A stretch of DNA of 64,000 bases. Source: JBFXIE01 sp050176255 (GTDB lineage Bacteria > Pseudomonadota > Gammaproteobacteria > Burkholderiales > Burkholderiaceae_C). The stretch lies in the NCBI RefSeq assembly GCF_050176255.1, contig NZ_JBFXIE010000001.1, one strand, 5' to 3'. The notes beneath the pieces were generated by a model. That model was not told the origin of the DNA. It made no database searches and worked only from the letters and a program-made list of their open reading frames with translations. The position numbers were made by a program, and so were the translations under genes. Of the stretch, positions 1 to 8,005 are shown one piece after another (within the stretch, counting starts at the first letter, position 1; every line of letters begins with the position of its first letter).

Positions 1-136
1 TGAACGGCTCGAAGGGGTCTGCGGGATGGGACTGGGGGCCGGAGGCGCAGCCGCCCGCAAGCGCCGCGCCAAGCAGCAGCGCCGCGCAGCGCACGCTTCG
101 GGCAACGATGCCCCTGATACTGGTTGGACTTGTCAT
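1..136 (-). CDS. mlaA: MlaA (VacJ) outer-membrane lipoprotein, N-terminal fragment
   Basis: The first 45 codons are present; the gene runs off the left edge. The visible part has a basic N-terminus, a hydrophobic stretch and a lipobox LAGGC with the lipidated cysteine at residue 30, followed by a DPFEPF motif that matches the start of mature MlaA. MlaA sits in the outer membrane and feeds misplaced outer-leaflet phospholipid to the Mla pathway. Its ATG overlaps the TGA of mlaD by four bases (ATGA), so it is the next cistron of the mla operon and is probably translationally coupled. I translated this start by hand. The family assignment rests on the lipobox, the motif and the operon position. 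Confidence 0.82.
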   Translation of the reverse strand, partial: MTSPTSIRGIVARSVRCAALLLGAALAGGCASGPQSHPADPFEPF

Positions 137-621
137 TTCTTAGGCCCTCCGGCGTTGGACGAAGCACCCTCTTCGGCCTTGCCATACAAAAACTGGCCAA
201 TGAGGTTTTCCAGAACCACGGCAGATTGTGTGGCAGTCACCATGTCACCTTCGGCCAGATTGGTTTCGTCGGCGCCGGGCTCGATGCCGATGTACTGGTC
301 GCCCAGAAGACCGCTGGTCAAAATCTTGAGGGAGCTGTCTTTGGGGAAAGCAAATTGCTTTTCCAGCTCCAGCGTGACGCGCGCCTGGTAGGTGGTGTCG
401 TCAAAGTCAATGGCCTGCACGCGCCCCACCACGACGCCAGCGCTGCGCACCGCCGCCTTGGGCTTGAGGCCACCGATGTTGTCAAACCGGGCCGTGACTG
501 TGTAGCCCGTGCGAAAGTTGAGCTGCAGCAGGTTGGCCGACTGCAAGGCCAGAAAGACCAGCGCCGCCCCGCCCAGCAAGACGAACAGACCGACCCAGAT
601 ATCGTTTTTGGAATGCTGCAT
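133..621 (-). CDS. mlaD: MlaD, phospholipid-binding MCE-domain protein
   Basis: This 162-residue protein has one N-terminal membrane anchor (about residues 8-27, WVGLFVLLGGAALVFLAL) followed by a single MCE domain with the typical stretches RFDNIGGLKPKAAVRSAG and LLGDQYIGIEPG. MlaD is the hexameric periplasmic ring bound to the MlaFE transporter and carries phospholipid between the inner membrane and the periplasm. The length is normal for MlaD. It lies 34 nt after mlaE and overlaps mlaA. The only real alternative, another single-MCE substrate-binding subunit, is made unlikely by the operon. Confidence 0.95.
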   Translation of the reverse strand: MQHSKNDIWVGLFVLLGGAALVFLALQSANLLQLNFRTGYTVTARFDNIGGLKPKAAVRSAGVVVGRVQAIDFDDTTYQARVTLELEKQFAFPKDSSLKILTSGLLGDQYIGIEPGADETNLAEGDMVTATQSAVVLENLIGQFLYGKAEEGASSNAGGPKK

Positions 622-655
622 GTTGAAACTCTCCAGAGACCGCAGGCGCAGCCCC

Positions 656-1438
656 TCAAATACTGAACATCAGCGCCGTCAGGACAAAGTCCAGCGCCAG
701 CACGGTGAGAGACGCCATTACCACCGTGCGGGTAGTGGCACGCGACACGCCCTCCGGCGTGGGCTTGGCCACGAAGCCCTGAAGCACCGCAACGAAGGTG
801 ACGGCCACGCCGAACACCAGACTCTTGACGATGCCATTGCCCACGTCCTTCCAGACATCGACGCCGCTTTGCATCTGGCCCCAGAAGGCCCCGCCGTCCA
901 CGCCAATCATCACCACGCCTACCAGCCAGCCGCCGATCACGCCTACCGCGTTGAAGACCAGCGCCAGCACCGGCATGGCGATCACGCCGCCCCAAAAGCG
1001 CGGCGCCAAGATGCGGCGCACCGGGTCCACCGCCATCATCTCCATGGCCGACAGCTGCTCGCCCGCGCGCATCAGGCCGATTTCGGCCGTCAGCGACGTG
1101 CCCGCGCGGCCGGCGAACAGCAGCGCCGTGATCACCGGCCCCAGCTCGCGCACCAGGCTCAGCGTGACCACCAGGCCCAGCGAATTGGACGAGCCGTACA
1201 GCTGCAGCACGTTGTAGCCCTGCAGCGCCAGCACAAAACCCACGAACAAGCCCGACACGGCGATGATGGACAGTGAATAGTTGCCCAAAAAATGCACCTG
1301 GTCGCGCACCAGCGCCGGGCGGCGCAGCATGTCCCCGACCAGCCCCAGCAGGCGCGCAAACAGGCGCGCGCCCATGCCCACGTGCACCAGCTTGCGGCGC
1401 ACAGCGTAACCCACATGCGACGGTCGCCACCAACTCAT
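656..1438 (-). CDS. mlaE: MlaE, phospholipid ABC transporter permease
   Basis: This 260-residue inner-membrane protein is the permease of the MlaFEDB complex, which moves phospholipids between the inner membrane and the periplasmic carriers. It has the MlaE-family hallmarks: a long amphipathic N-terminus, five to six hydrophobic segments, and the conserved cytoplasmic-loop region around FAGRAGTSLTAEIGLMRAGEQ (residues about 105-125) followed by LSAMEMMAVDP. The start codon overlaps the end of mlaF by four bases, the usual coupling in this operon. Confidence 0.95.
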   Translation of the reverse strand: MSWWRPSHVGYAVRRKLVHVGMGARLFARLLGLVGDMLRRPALVRDQVHFLGNYSLSIIAVSGLFVGFVLALQGYNVLQLYGSSNSLGLVVTLSLVRELGPVITALLFAGRAGTSLTAEIGLMRAGEQLSAMEMMAVDPVRRILAPRFWGGVIAMPVLALVFNAVGVIGGWLVGVVMIGVDGGAFWGQMQSGVDVWKDVGNGIVKSLVFGVAVTFVAVLQGFVAKPTPEGVSRATTRTVVMASLTVLALDFVLTALMFSI

Positions 1439-2343
1439 CGCGCCCCTCCGCCCTGGCTGACCTGGGCTGCTGTCGAGCGCAGCGGGCCAAAGTCATCGGC
1501 CACGCTGGGCCCAGGGTAGTGAAACGGCACCGGCCCCGTGGGCAGCGCATGCACAAACTGGTGCACCAGCGGATCGGCGCTGGCGCGCACTTCTTCAGGC
1601 GTGCCCTGCGCCGCCACCGTGCCCGGGCCCAGGATGATGACGTGATCCGCCAGGCGGAAGGTTTCTTCCAGATCGTGCGAGACGATGATGGTGGTCAGCC
1701 CCATGGTGTCATTGAGCTGGCGAATCAGCTGCGCCGCCGTACCCAGCGAGATCGGGTCCAGGCCGGCAAAGGGCTCGTCGTACATGACCAACTCCGGGTC
1801 CAGCGCAATGGCGCGCGCCAGCGCCACGCGCCGCGCCATGCCACCCGAAATCTGGCTGGGCATCAGGTCGCGCGCGCCGCGCAAGCCCACCGCGTGCAGT
1901 TTCATGAGCACAATGTCGCGGATCAAATCCTCGGGCAGGTCGGTGTGCTCGCGCAGCGGAAAGGCCACGTTGTCCAGCACGCTCATGTCGGTGAACAGCG
2001 CGCCAAACTGAAACAGCATGCCCATGCGCCGGCGCGCCGCATACAGCTGCGCGGCATCCATGCGGCCCACGTCCTGCCCGCCAAGCAGCACCTCGCCCTG
2101 CTGGGCGCGTTGCTGGCCGCCAATGAGGCGCAGCACCGTGGTCTTGCCGCCGCCCGACGCTCCCATCAGCGCCGTGACCTTGCCGCGCGGAATCGACAGC
2201 GACAGGTCGCGCAAGACCGTGCGCTCGCCATACCCGAAGGTGACGTTGCGCAGCTCCACAAGGGCACCAGCAGCAGATGGCGGGTTGGATGACATGTTGA
2301 ATGGCAGGGGGCCGCCGATGACCGGCTGAAAGCTGGGAATCAT
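1435..2343 (-). CDS. mlaF: MlaF, phospholipid ABC transporter ATPase
   Basis: This 302-residue ABC ATPase powers the Mla transporter. Walker A is GASGGGKTT, the signature is ISGGMARR (the SGGM variant typical of MlaF), Walker B is LVMYDEPFAGLDP, and the H-loop is VSHD. The start is uncertain. The annotated ATG gives a 16-residue leader before an internal ATG at position 2295 (MSSNPPS...), and neither has a good Shine-Dalgarno sequence, so the shorter form may be the real one. It is the first gene of the mla operon seen here and is divergent from speD. Confidence 0.93.
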   Translation of the reverse strand: MIPSFQPVIGGPLPFNMSSNPPSAAGALVELRNVTFGYGERTVLRDLSLSIPRGKVTALMGASGGGKTTVLRLIGGQQRAQQGEVLLGGQDVGRMDAAQLYAARRRMGMLFQFGALFTDMSVLDNVAFPLREHTDLPEDLIRDIVLMKLHAVGLRGARDLMPSQISGGMARRVALARAIALDPELVMYDEPFAGLDPISLGTAAQLIRQLNDTMGLTTIIVSHDLEETFRLADHVIILGPGTVAAQGTPEEVRASADPLVHQFVHALPTGPVPFHYPGPSVADDFGPLRSTAAQVSQGGGAR

Positions 2344-2622
2344 AGGGGAAAAGCCGAGTGCCCCACTGCGTCAGACATGAAAACCTTCGGTTTGCATATG
2401 ACGTCTGGCTATAGTTGACAGTTCTGAGAGAAGTCACGCTCGGCCCTGCCGGGCGGATTGCAGTCAGCGTTGCACGGGCGCCACGGCGCGCGACGGAACG
2501 AGGGCGCGGCAATGGCCAGCGGCATTTCCCTTTGCTTTTGTTGTGCGTTGGCGCCGGTGCAGAGTGCCGGCCATGGCGCCGGCGTGGCCCCCACCCGCAC
2601 AACCAGAAAAGGCTTCAGACCC
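2344..2622. other. Intergenic region between divergent mlaF and speD
   Basis: This 279-nt divergent region must hold promoters for the mla and speDE operons. I see isolated AT-rich hexamers around 2392-2420 (TTGCAT, TATAGT, TTGACA) but no pair with 16-18 bp spacing that I would call a promoter, and no convincing terminator or repeat. Confidence 0.4.
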
Positions 2623-3033
2623 ATGAAAAATCTCCAGCCCGTCGTCCCCATTCAGGCCCACACCCCTCAGCGTCAGGCCACCGGCCTGCACCTGATAGGC
2701 GACCTGTATGGCTGTCTATGTGACAGCCGACTGATGCTGGACGCCGCGTATCTGGAATCGTTTTGCAAGGATCGGGTGGCCGCGGCCGGCCTGAGCACCG
2801 TGGGCGCTCTGTTTCACAGCTTTGGCGAAGGCGGCGGCGTGACCGGCGTGGTGGTGCTGGCCGAATCGCACCTGTCCATCCACACCTGGCCCGAGGCGGG
2901 TTACGTGACGCTGGACGTGTACGTGTGCAATTACACCGAAAACAACCGGCCCAAAGCGCAAAAACTCTTTGACGCCCTGCTGGCCGCCTTCAACCCGGCC
3001 GACCCCCACCTGCACCGCGTGGATCGCGCCTGA
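2623..3033 (+). CDS. speD: S-adenosylmethionine decarboxylase proenzyme
   Basis: This 136-residue proenzyme supplies decarboxylated S-adenosylmethionine, the aminopropyl donor for spermidine synthesis. It belongs to the short class 1B type. The self-cleavage site is seen as ESHLSIHTWPE, where the serine after the glutamate becomes the pyruvoyl cofactor, and GYVTLDVYVCN follows. The frame stays open for 55 codons upstream, but that stretch is a low-quality arginine/alanine-rich sequence. The ATG of MKNLQPV gives the normal length and was chosen. The stop overlaps the speE start (TGATG), so the two enzymes are coupled. Confidence 0.92.
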   Translation: MKNLQPVVPIQAHTPQRQATGLHLIGDLYGCLCDSRLMLDAAYLESFCKDRVAAAGLSTVGALFHSFGEGGGVTGVVVLAESHLSIHTWPEAGYVTLDVYVCNYTENNRPKAQKLFDALLAAFNPADPHLHRVDRA

Positions 3034-3995
3034 TGCGCGGCGCCCCCCCCACGCAGGCCACGCGCTACGTGGCCGAGCGCCTGAATGCCGACTTCGGTTT
3101 TTACCTGCGCGACACGCGCCTGCTAGCGCGGCGCCAGTCGGCCTGGCAGGCCATTGAGGTGTTCGAGAACCCGCAGTTCGGCCGCGTGATGCGCATCGAC
3201 GGCTGCTTCATGACCAGCGAGCGCGATGAATTTTTCTACCACGAGCCCATGGTGCACCTGCCCGCCATCACCCACCCGGATGTGCGCAGCGCGCTGGTGG
3301 TGGGCGGCGGCGACGGCGGCGCGGCCGAAGAACTGCTCAAACTGCCGGGCATGGAGCGCGTGGTGCTGGCCGAACTGGACAGTGAGGTCATCGCCATGGC
3401 CCGCGAATGGCTCGGTGCCATTCACCACGGCGCGTTTGACGACCCCCGGCTGGAGCTGCGCCTGGGCGACGCGCGCGCCTTCATCGGCCAGACCGGGGAG
3501 CGCTTCGACCAGATCATCCTGGACCTGACCGATCCCTTCGGCCCGGCGGTGGAGCTGTACACCGTGGAGTTCTACGCCGCCTGCCGCCGCGCGCTCCACC
3601 CCGGCGGCGTGCTGTCGCTGCACCTGGGCTCGCCCGTGCACCTGCCGCACAGCCTGGGCCGCATCGCCGCATCGGTGCGCGCGGTGTTCCCCATCTTCCG
3701 TCCCTATCTGCAGTACGTGCCGCTGTACGGCACGCTGTGGTGCATGGGCATGGCCTCCGACACCACCGACCCTGCCCTGCTGACAGCCACCGAGGTGGAC
3801 ACGCGCATCGCCGCACGGGGCTTGACCGGCCTGCAGCTGTACAACGGCGCCATGCACCACGCGCTGCTGGCGCAGCCGAACTTTATGCGCGATCTACTGG
3901 CACGACCTGCACTGGCGCTGCACAGCGGGGATGTGCTGGACGAGGTGCGCGATCCGGCGCAGTTGCCAGAGGTGATGGTGTCTGCGGCCGGTTGA
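3033..3995 (+). CDS. speE: Spermidine synthase (polyamine aminopropyltransferase)
   Basis: This 320-residue enzyme transfers the aminopropyl group from decarboxylated S-adenosylmethionine to putrescine. The nucleotide-binding core is seen as ALVVGGGDGGAAEELLK, with ELDSEVIAMAREW next (acidic residue for the ribose). DLTDPFGPAVELYTVEFY is the active-site loop, with the catalytic aspartate at its start. The C-terminus is longer than in minimal SpeE. It overlaps speD by one base and forms a two-gene operon with it. Confidence 0.94.
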   Translation: MRGAPPTQATRYVAERLNADFGFYLRDTRLLARRQSAWQAIEVFENPQFGRVMRIDGCFMTSERDEFFYHEPMVHLPAITHPDVRSALVVGGGDGGAAEELLKLPGMERVVLAELDSEVIAMAREWLGAIHHGAFDDPRLELRLGDARAFIGQTGERFDQIILDLTDPFGPAVELYTVEFYAACRRALHPGGVLSLHLGSPVHLPHSLGRIAASVRAVFPIFRPYLQYVPLYGTLWCMGMASDTTDPALLTATEVDTRIAARGLTGLQLYNGAMHHALLAQPNFMRDLLARPALALHSGDVLDEVRDPAQLPEVMVSAAG

Positions 3996-4012
3996 CCCCC
4001 GGGGAAAAAGAT

Positions 4013-4045
4013 AAATGGGGGTCAGATTCCAATTAAATTGGGGTT
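4013..4045. repeat. Short REP-like palindrome after speE
   Basis: Between speE and the convergent ABC gene lies an AT-richer patch with a perfect palindrome, CCAATT-A-AATTGG (4029-4041), flanked by GGGGGTCAGATT on one side and GGGGTTGATC on the other. It resembles the ends of REP-type or transposon-derived debris. It has no T-run, so I do not call it a terminator. Confidence 0.35.
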
Positions 4046-4051
4046 GATCGG

Positions 4052-4831
4052 TCAAAGCATGTGCTGCAGGAACGCCCGTGCCCGCTCGTGCCCCGGATCG
4101 GCAAAAAAATCGGCCGCAGGCCGCGCAGCGATCAACTCGCCCTGATCCATGAAGGCCACGGTGTTCGCCACCTCGCGCGCAAAACCCATCTCATGCGTGA
4201 CCACCAGCATGGTCATGCGCTCGTCGGCCAATTCGCGCATGGTGCGCAGCACTTCGCCGGTCAGTTCGGGATCCAGCGCCGATGTGGGTTCGTCGAACAG
4301 CATGATGTCCGGCTGCATGCACAGCGCGCGTGCAATCGCCACGCGCTGCTTTTGACCGCCAGACAGGCGCGAGGGGTAGTTGTCTCGCTTTTGCGACAGG
4401 CCGACCTTGGCCAGCAACGTCTCGGCGCGGGCGATGGCGGCATCGCGCGCCAGGCCCTGCACCACCATGGGCGCCTCGATCAGGTTTTGCAGCACTGTCA
4501 GGTGCGGAAACAGGTTGAAGTGCTGGAACACCATACCGGTCTTGGCGCAGATGCGGCGCAGCTGGGCGTCGGGCACGTAGGCGCAGCGGCCCTGGGCGTC
4601 GGTGGTGGCCAGCGTTTCGCCCTCGATGGCGATGTGGCCGCTGTCGATGGTCTCCAGGTGGTTCAGGCAGCGCAAAAAGGTGCTCTTGCCCGAGCCCGAC
4701 GGGCCGATCACTGCCACCACCTCGCCTTTGCGCATCTGCAGCGACACGCCGCGCAGCACCTCGTGGCGGCCAAAGCGCTTGCGCACGTCGCGTGCATCGA
4801 TCATGGGGATGTCACTGATCAAATTTGGCAT
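4052..4831 (-). CDS. Polar amino acid ABC transporter, ATP-binding protein
   Basis: This 259-residue ABC ATPase is of the GlnQ/HisP/GltL type. It has Walker A GPSGSGKST, the family feature FQHFNLFPHLTVLQN after the Q-loop, signature LSGGQKQRVAIARAL, Walker B IMLFDEPTSALDP and H-loop VTHEMGFA. It energises uptake of a polar amino acid with the next two genes upstream. The annotated start overlaps the permease gene by 20 nt. An internal ATG at 4804 (MIDARDV) would leave a 7-nt gap and is a reasonable alternative. The substrate cannot be read from the sequence. Confidence 0.93.
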   Translation of the reverse strand: MPNLISDIPMIDARDVRKRFGRHEVLRGVSLQMRKGEVVAVIGPSGSGKSTFLRCLNHLETIDSGHIAIEGETLATTDAQGRCAYVPDAQLRRICAKTGMVFQHFNLFPHLTVLQNLIEAPMVVQGLARDAAIARAETLLAKVGLSQKRDNYPSRLSGGQKQRVAIARALCMQPDIMLFDEPTSALDPELTGEVLRTMRELADERMTMLVVTHEMGFAREVANTVAFMDQGELIAARPAADFFADPGHERARAFLQHML

Positions 4832-5465
4832 AGCGTTTTTCCAGGCGCTGGAAGCCCCAGGTGAGCAGCAACGTCATGGCCAGGTAGAAGGCCGCCGCCA
4901 CGATGAAGGGCGTGGTGGTGAAGTCGCGCTGCACGATGCCGCGCGCGGCGCGCAGCAGATCGTTGAGCGCCAGCACGTAGATGAGGGACGTGTCCTTGAC
5001 CAGCGTGATGGTCTCGTTGCTCATGGGCGGCAGGATGCTGCGCACCATCTGCGGCAGCACGATGCGGCGCATGGTCTGGCCGTAGCTCATGCCCAGCACC
5101 TTGGCGGCCTCGTACTGGCCGCGGTCCACCGACTGGATGCCGGCGCGAAAAATCTCGGCAAAGTAGGCGGCGTAGTTCAGCGCAAACGCTGCCACGGCGG
5201 CAGGAAAATCCGGCAAGCGCACGCCGATCACCGGCACGAAGGGCAGCGCAAAGTAGATGAACAGCATCTGCAGCATGAGCGGCGTGCCGCGCATGAGCCA
5301 GATGTAGCCGTTGACGAAGCCCGACAGCGGCGCAAAGCGCGACAGCCGCGCCAGGGCCAGCGCCAGGCCCAGGGGCACGGCCAGCACCAGCGTGATGACA
5401 AACAGCTTCAGGGTGACGGCGGCGCCCTGCGCCAGCGGGCCCAGAAGGGAATAAACGTAGTCCAT
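4812..5465 (-). CDS. Polar amino acid ABC transporter, permease
   Basis: This 217-residue inner-membrane permease is of the HisM/GlnP family. It has five hydrophobic segments and a recognisable family N-terminus (LAQGAAVTLKLFVITLVLA). The EAA loop EAAKVLGMSYGQTMRRIVLPQ (residues about 135-155) docks onto the ATPase. It is a homodimer candidate, since only one permease gene is present. It is encoded between the binding-protein gene and the ATPase gene. Confidence 0.93.
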   Translation of the reverse strand: MDYVYSLLGPLAQGAAVTLKLFVITLVLAVPLGLALALARLSRFAPLSGFVNGYIWLMRGTPLMLQMLFIYFALPFVPVIGVRLPDFPAAVAAFALNYAAYFAEIFRAGIQSVDRGQYEAAKVLGMSYGQTMRRIVLPQMVRSILPPMSNETITLVKDTSLIYVLALNDLLRAARGIVQRDFTTTPFIVAAAFYLAMTLLLTWGFQRLEKRYAKFDQ

Positions 5466-5560
5466 GGAGGTCGTGCCAGTTCAGTGTTTTGCCCAGCCCA
5501 CAACCGTTGCAACTGGCGCTGCCCCATCCCAGGGCAGCCGCGCAAGGGCCGCCCCGCCGC

Positions 5561-5634
5561 GCTGGCTGCGTCCCCCTTCCCGCAACGCGCTGCGTTGCGA
5601 GAGAAGGGGGAAGGCGCGCAGCGCCTCAGGGGGT
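5561..5634. repeat. GC-rich dispersed repeat, family 2, copy 1
   Basis: This intergenic element shares the block GGGGGAAGGCGCG-n-AGCG-n-CTCAGGGGG with a second copy at 61741-61811. Inside it are nested inverted repeats: CCCCCTT (5572-5578) with AAGGGGG (5604-5610), and CGCAACGC (5581-5588) with GCGTTGCG (5592-5599). Together they can form a long hairpin. It lies directly after the stop codon of the upstream binding-protein gene, as copy 2 does after pyrB. Confidence 0.7.
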
Positions 5635-5640
5635 TGTACT

Positions 5641-6441
5641 TTATTTGATGATGTTCTTGCCGAACCACTGCTCGGCAATCTTGGCGGCGCTGCCATCCTG
5701 CTTCATGTCGGCCAGGGCCTTGTCCAGCTTGCCGTGCAACTCGGTGTCGTCCTTGCGCAGGCCCACGCCGTATTCCTCCGTGCCGAAGTTGTCGTCCAGC
5801 ACGGCGTAGGCATCGGGCTTCTTGGCCACGTAATAGCGGCCCACCACTTCATCGACCACCACGGCTTCCAGGCGGCCGGTGCTCAAGTCCATCAGGGCGG
5901 TCACGTTGTCACCAAAGGTCTTGAGCTCTTTGAGCGACTTGAAGACGGCGTCTTCTTTCTTGATGGCATCGACCGCGCTGGAGCCTTCCTGGGCGCCGAC
6001 CACCTTGCCGGCCAGGTCGGCCTTGGTCTTGATGGCCGAGCCGGCGGGCACCACGATGATCTGGTGGTTTTCCATGTAGGGCGCGGTGAACAGAATGTTC
6101 TGCTTGCGCTCTTCGGTGATGGTCAGGCCGTTCCACAGCGCATCCACGCGCTTGCCGGACAGCTCGGCCTCTTTGGCGCTCCAGTCGATGGGCTTGAACT
6201 GCACCTCAAGACCCAGGCGCTTGGCGGCCTCGCGGGCCATGTCGATGTCAAAGCCGACGAGCTCGTTTTTTTCATCGCGAAAACCCATGGGCGGGAAGTT
6301 GTCGTCCAGGCCAATGACGATCTGGGTGACTGCCGCAGGGGCAGGCGCAGGCGCGGCGGCAGGGGCAGCAGGCTCTTGCTTGGAGCAACCCGCCAGCACG
6401 GCGCCCAGGGCAAACAGGGCAACAGCGGCAATCTTCTTCAT
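5641..6441 (-). CDS. Polar amino acid ABC transporter, substrate-binding lipoprotein
   Basis: This 266-residue SBP family 3 protein captures the amino acid in the periplasm. It starts at the ATG of MKKIAAVALF. The lipobox LAGC follows with the cysteine near residue 19, then an alanine/proline-rich linker. The mature domain begins ITQ/VIGLDDNFPPMGFRDE and includes GFDIDMAREAAKRLG, DALWNGLTITEERK and DGSAAKIAEQWFG, all typical of the family. A longer open frame (16 more codons) upstream lacks signal-peptide character and was rejected. It is the first gene of the transporter operon. A family 2 GC-rich repeat lies between it and the permease. Confidence 0.93.
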   Translation of the reverse strand: MKKIAAVALFALGAVLAGCSKQEPAAPAAAPAPAPAAVTQIVIGLDDNFPPMGFRDEKNELVGFDIDMAREAAKRLGLEVQFKPIDWSAKEAELSGKRVDALWNGLTITEERKQNILFTAPYMENHQIIVVPAGSAIKTKADLAGKVVGAQEGSSAVDAIKKEDAVFKSLKELKTFGDNVTALMDLSTGRLEAVVVDEVVGRYYVAKKPDAYAVLDDNFGTEEYGVGLRKDDTELHGKLDKALADMKQDGSAAKIAEQWFGKNIIK

Positions 6442-6610
6442 GGTGTAACGACTCTCGAAAAAAAGAACGGTGAACGGCCCGGGACACACCGCAGCAGCGC
6501 TGCGGCAGTCCCATGGCCGGGCGAGCGGGCGATTGTCCCACCAATGGAGCCCACCGAATCAGCGCATACGCCTGCCGCGCAGCGCCGGGGCATTGCCTGC
6601 AGATAATAGC

Positions 6611-6664
6611 CAAAATGGCCGCCAGCCCTTTTAATACAAGCGCTGGCAGCTATTATTTTTATAG
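6611..6664 (+). repeat. Dispersed palindromic repeat, copy a
   Basis: This copy of the intergenic repeat (family 1) has CCGCCAGCCCTTTTAAT then AAGCGCTGGCAGCTATT. It lies between the transporter operon and ccsA, and its end overlaps the ccsA stop codon (6659-6661). Confidence 0.85.
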
Positions 6665-8005
6665 TGTTCCGTAGCTGTGCAACCCGCTCAGGAACATGTT
6701 CACCCCCAGAAAGGCGAAGGTGGTGACGGCCAGCCCCACCAGCGCCCACCAGGCGGACAGGGTGCCGCGCAACCCTTTCATCAGGCGCATGTGCAGCCAG
6801 GCGGCGTAGTTGAGCCAGACGATCAGCGCCCAGGTTTCCTTGGGATCCCAGCTCCAGTAGCCACCCCAGGCCTCGGCGGCCCACAGCGCGCCCAGCACGG
6901 TGGCGATGGTGAAGAACGCAAAGCCCACGGCGATGGACTTGTACATCACGTCGTCCAGGATTTCAAAGGACGGCAGGCGCTCGGCAATGCGCCTGCGCGC
7001 CAGCAAGATGCCCGCCACGATCAGCGCGGAGATGCCGAAATAGACCATCCAGTAACTGCTGCCACCCTCGGTGCCGCCCTGGCGGAACACGATGGGCTCA
7101 AAGCACAGCACCACGCCCAGCAGCCACAGCGGCGCCAACTTATACCAGCGCGTCTCGGTAGCCTGCTGCTTGATCAGGTAGGCAAAAGCCACCATGGCCG
7201 CCAGCGCAAAGGTGCCGTAGCCGATGAAGTTGGCGGGCACGTGCAGCTTCATCCACCAGCTTTTCAGGGCGGGCACCAGCGGCTGGATCTCGTGCGCCTC
7301 GCGCACCACCGTGTACCACAGCAAAAAGCCCACCGCCGCGCTCACCACCAGCATCACAAAACCGCCCAGCGCACGGGTCTGGTATTGCTCTTCGTAGTAC
7401 AGGTAGAACAGCGCCGTCATCCAGCAGAACATGATGAACACCTCGTAGAGGTTGCTCACCGGGATGTGGCCCACGTCCGGGCCGATCAGGTAGCTCTCGT
7501 ACCAGCGCACCATGGTCCCGATGAGCGCCAGCGCCACCGCCACCCACGCAATGTGCGAGCCGATGCGCATCAGCGCCTGGCCCTGGCCGCGCGATAACGT
7601 GCCGACCCAGTAAAACGCGGTGCTCATGAAGAACAGCATGCTCATCCACAGGATGGCCGACTGGCTCGACAGGAAATATTTGAGGCCAAACACCGTATCG
7701 GCCCGCGCCAGGCTGCCCGCGCCGTCCACCTGGTACAGCGCGATGGCCAGCAGCGACAAGCCCGCCACCGCCAGCATCAGCACGCGCAGCGGCCGCCAGA
7801 ACCAGCCCAGCCAGATGGCGCAGGGGATGGAGCCCAGCAAGATGGCCTTTTCATACACATCCATGTACGGCGCGTAGCGCTGCAGCGCAAACACGCCGCC
7901 GGCCGCCACCAGCAGCGCGAACAGCCAGTCAAACCAGTTGCGGCGCGCAAAGTAGCCCTCGTTGAGCGTCAGCGTGGTCGTGGCGTTGGTCGTGGCCGTG
8001 TTCAT
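6659..8005 (-). CDS. ccsA: CcsA/CcsB-type cytochrome c heme lyase subunit (System II)
   Basis: This 448-residue multi-pass protein is the heme-handling subunit of System II cytochrome c maturation. It brings heme across the membrane and presents it to the CXXCH motifs of apocytochromes. Eight or more membrane segments are visible. The tryptophan-rich heme-binding motif WGGYWSWDPKETW lies near residue 385, with histidines before and after it (KLHVPANFIGYG; WLHMRLMKG). A good GGAGGT at 8011-8016 favours the second ATG of an ATGATG pair; the first ATG is only 2 nt away from it. That pair contains the resB stop codon, so the two subunits are coupled. Confidence 0.94.
   Translation of the reverse strand: MNTATTNATTTLTLNEGYFARRNWFDWLFALLVAAGGVFALQRYAPYMDVYEKAILLGSIPCAIWLGWFWRPLRVLMLAVAGLSLLAIALYQVDGAGSLARADTVFGLKYFLSSQSAILWMSMLFFMSTAFYWVGTLSRGQGQALMRIGSHIAWVAVALALIGTMVRWYESYLIGPDVGHIPVSNLYEVFIMFCWMTALFYLYYEEQYQTRALGGFVMLVVSAAVGFLLWYTVVREAHEIQPLVPALKSWWMKLHVPANFIGYGTFALAAMVAFAYLIKQQATETRWYKLAPLWLLGVVLCFEPIVFRQGGTEGGSSYWMVYFGISALIVAGILLARRRIAERLPSFEILDDVMYKSIAVGFAFFTIATVLGALWAAEAWGGYWSWDPKETWALIVWLNYAAWLHMRLMKGLRGTLSAWWALVGLAVTTFAFLGVNMFLSGLHSYGTL

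Noticed and set aside
2392..2420. Promoter hexamers TTGCAT/TATAGT upstream of speD
   Set aside because: The spacing is only 12 bp, too short for a sigma-70 promoter, and no better pairing was found.
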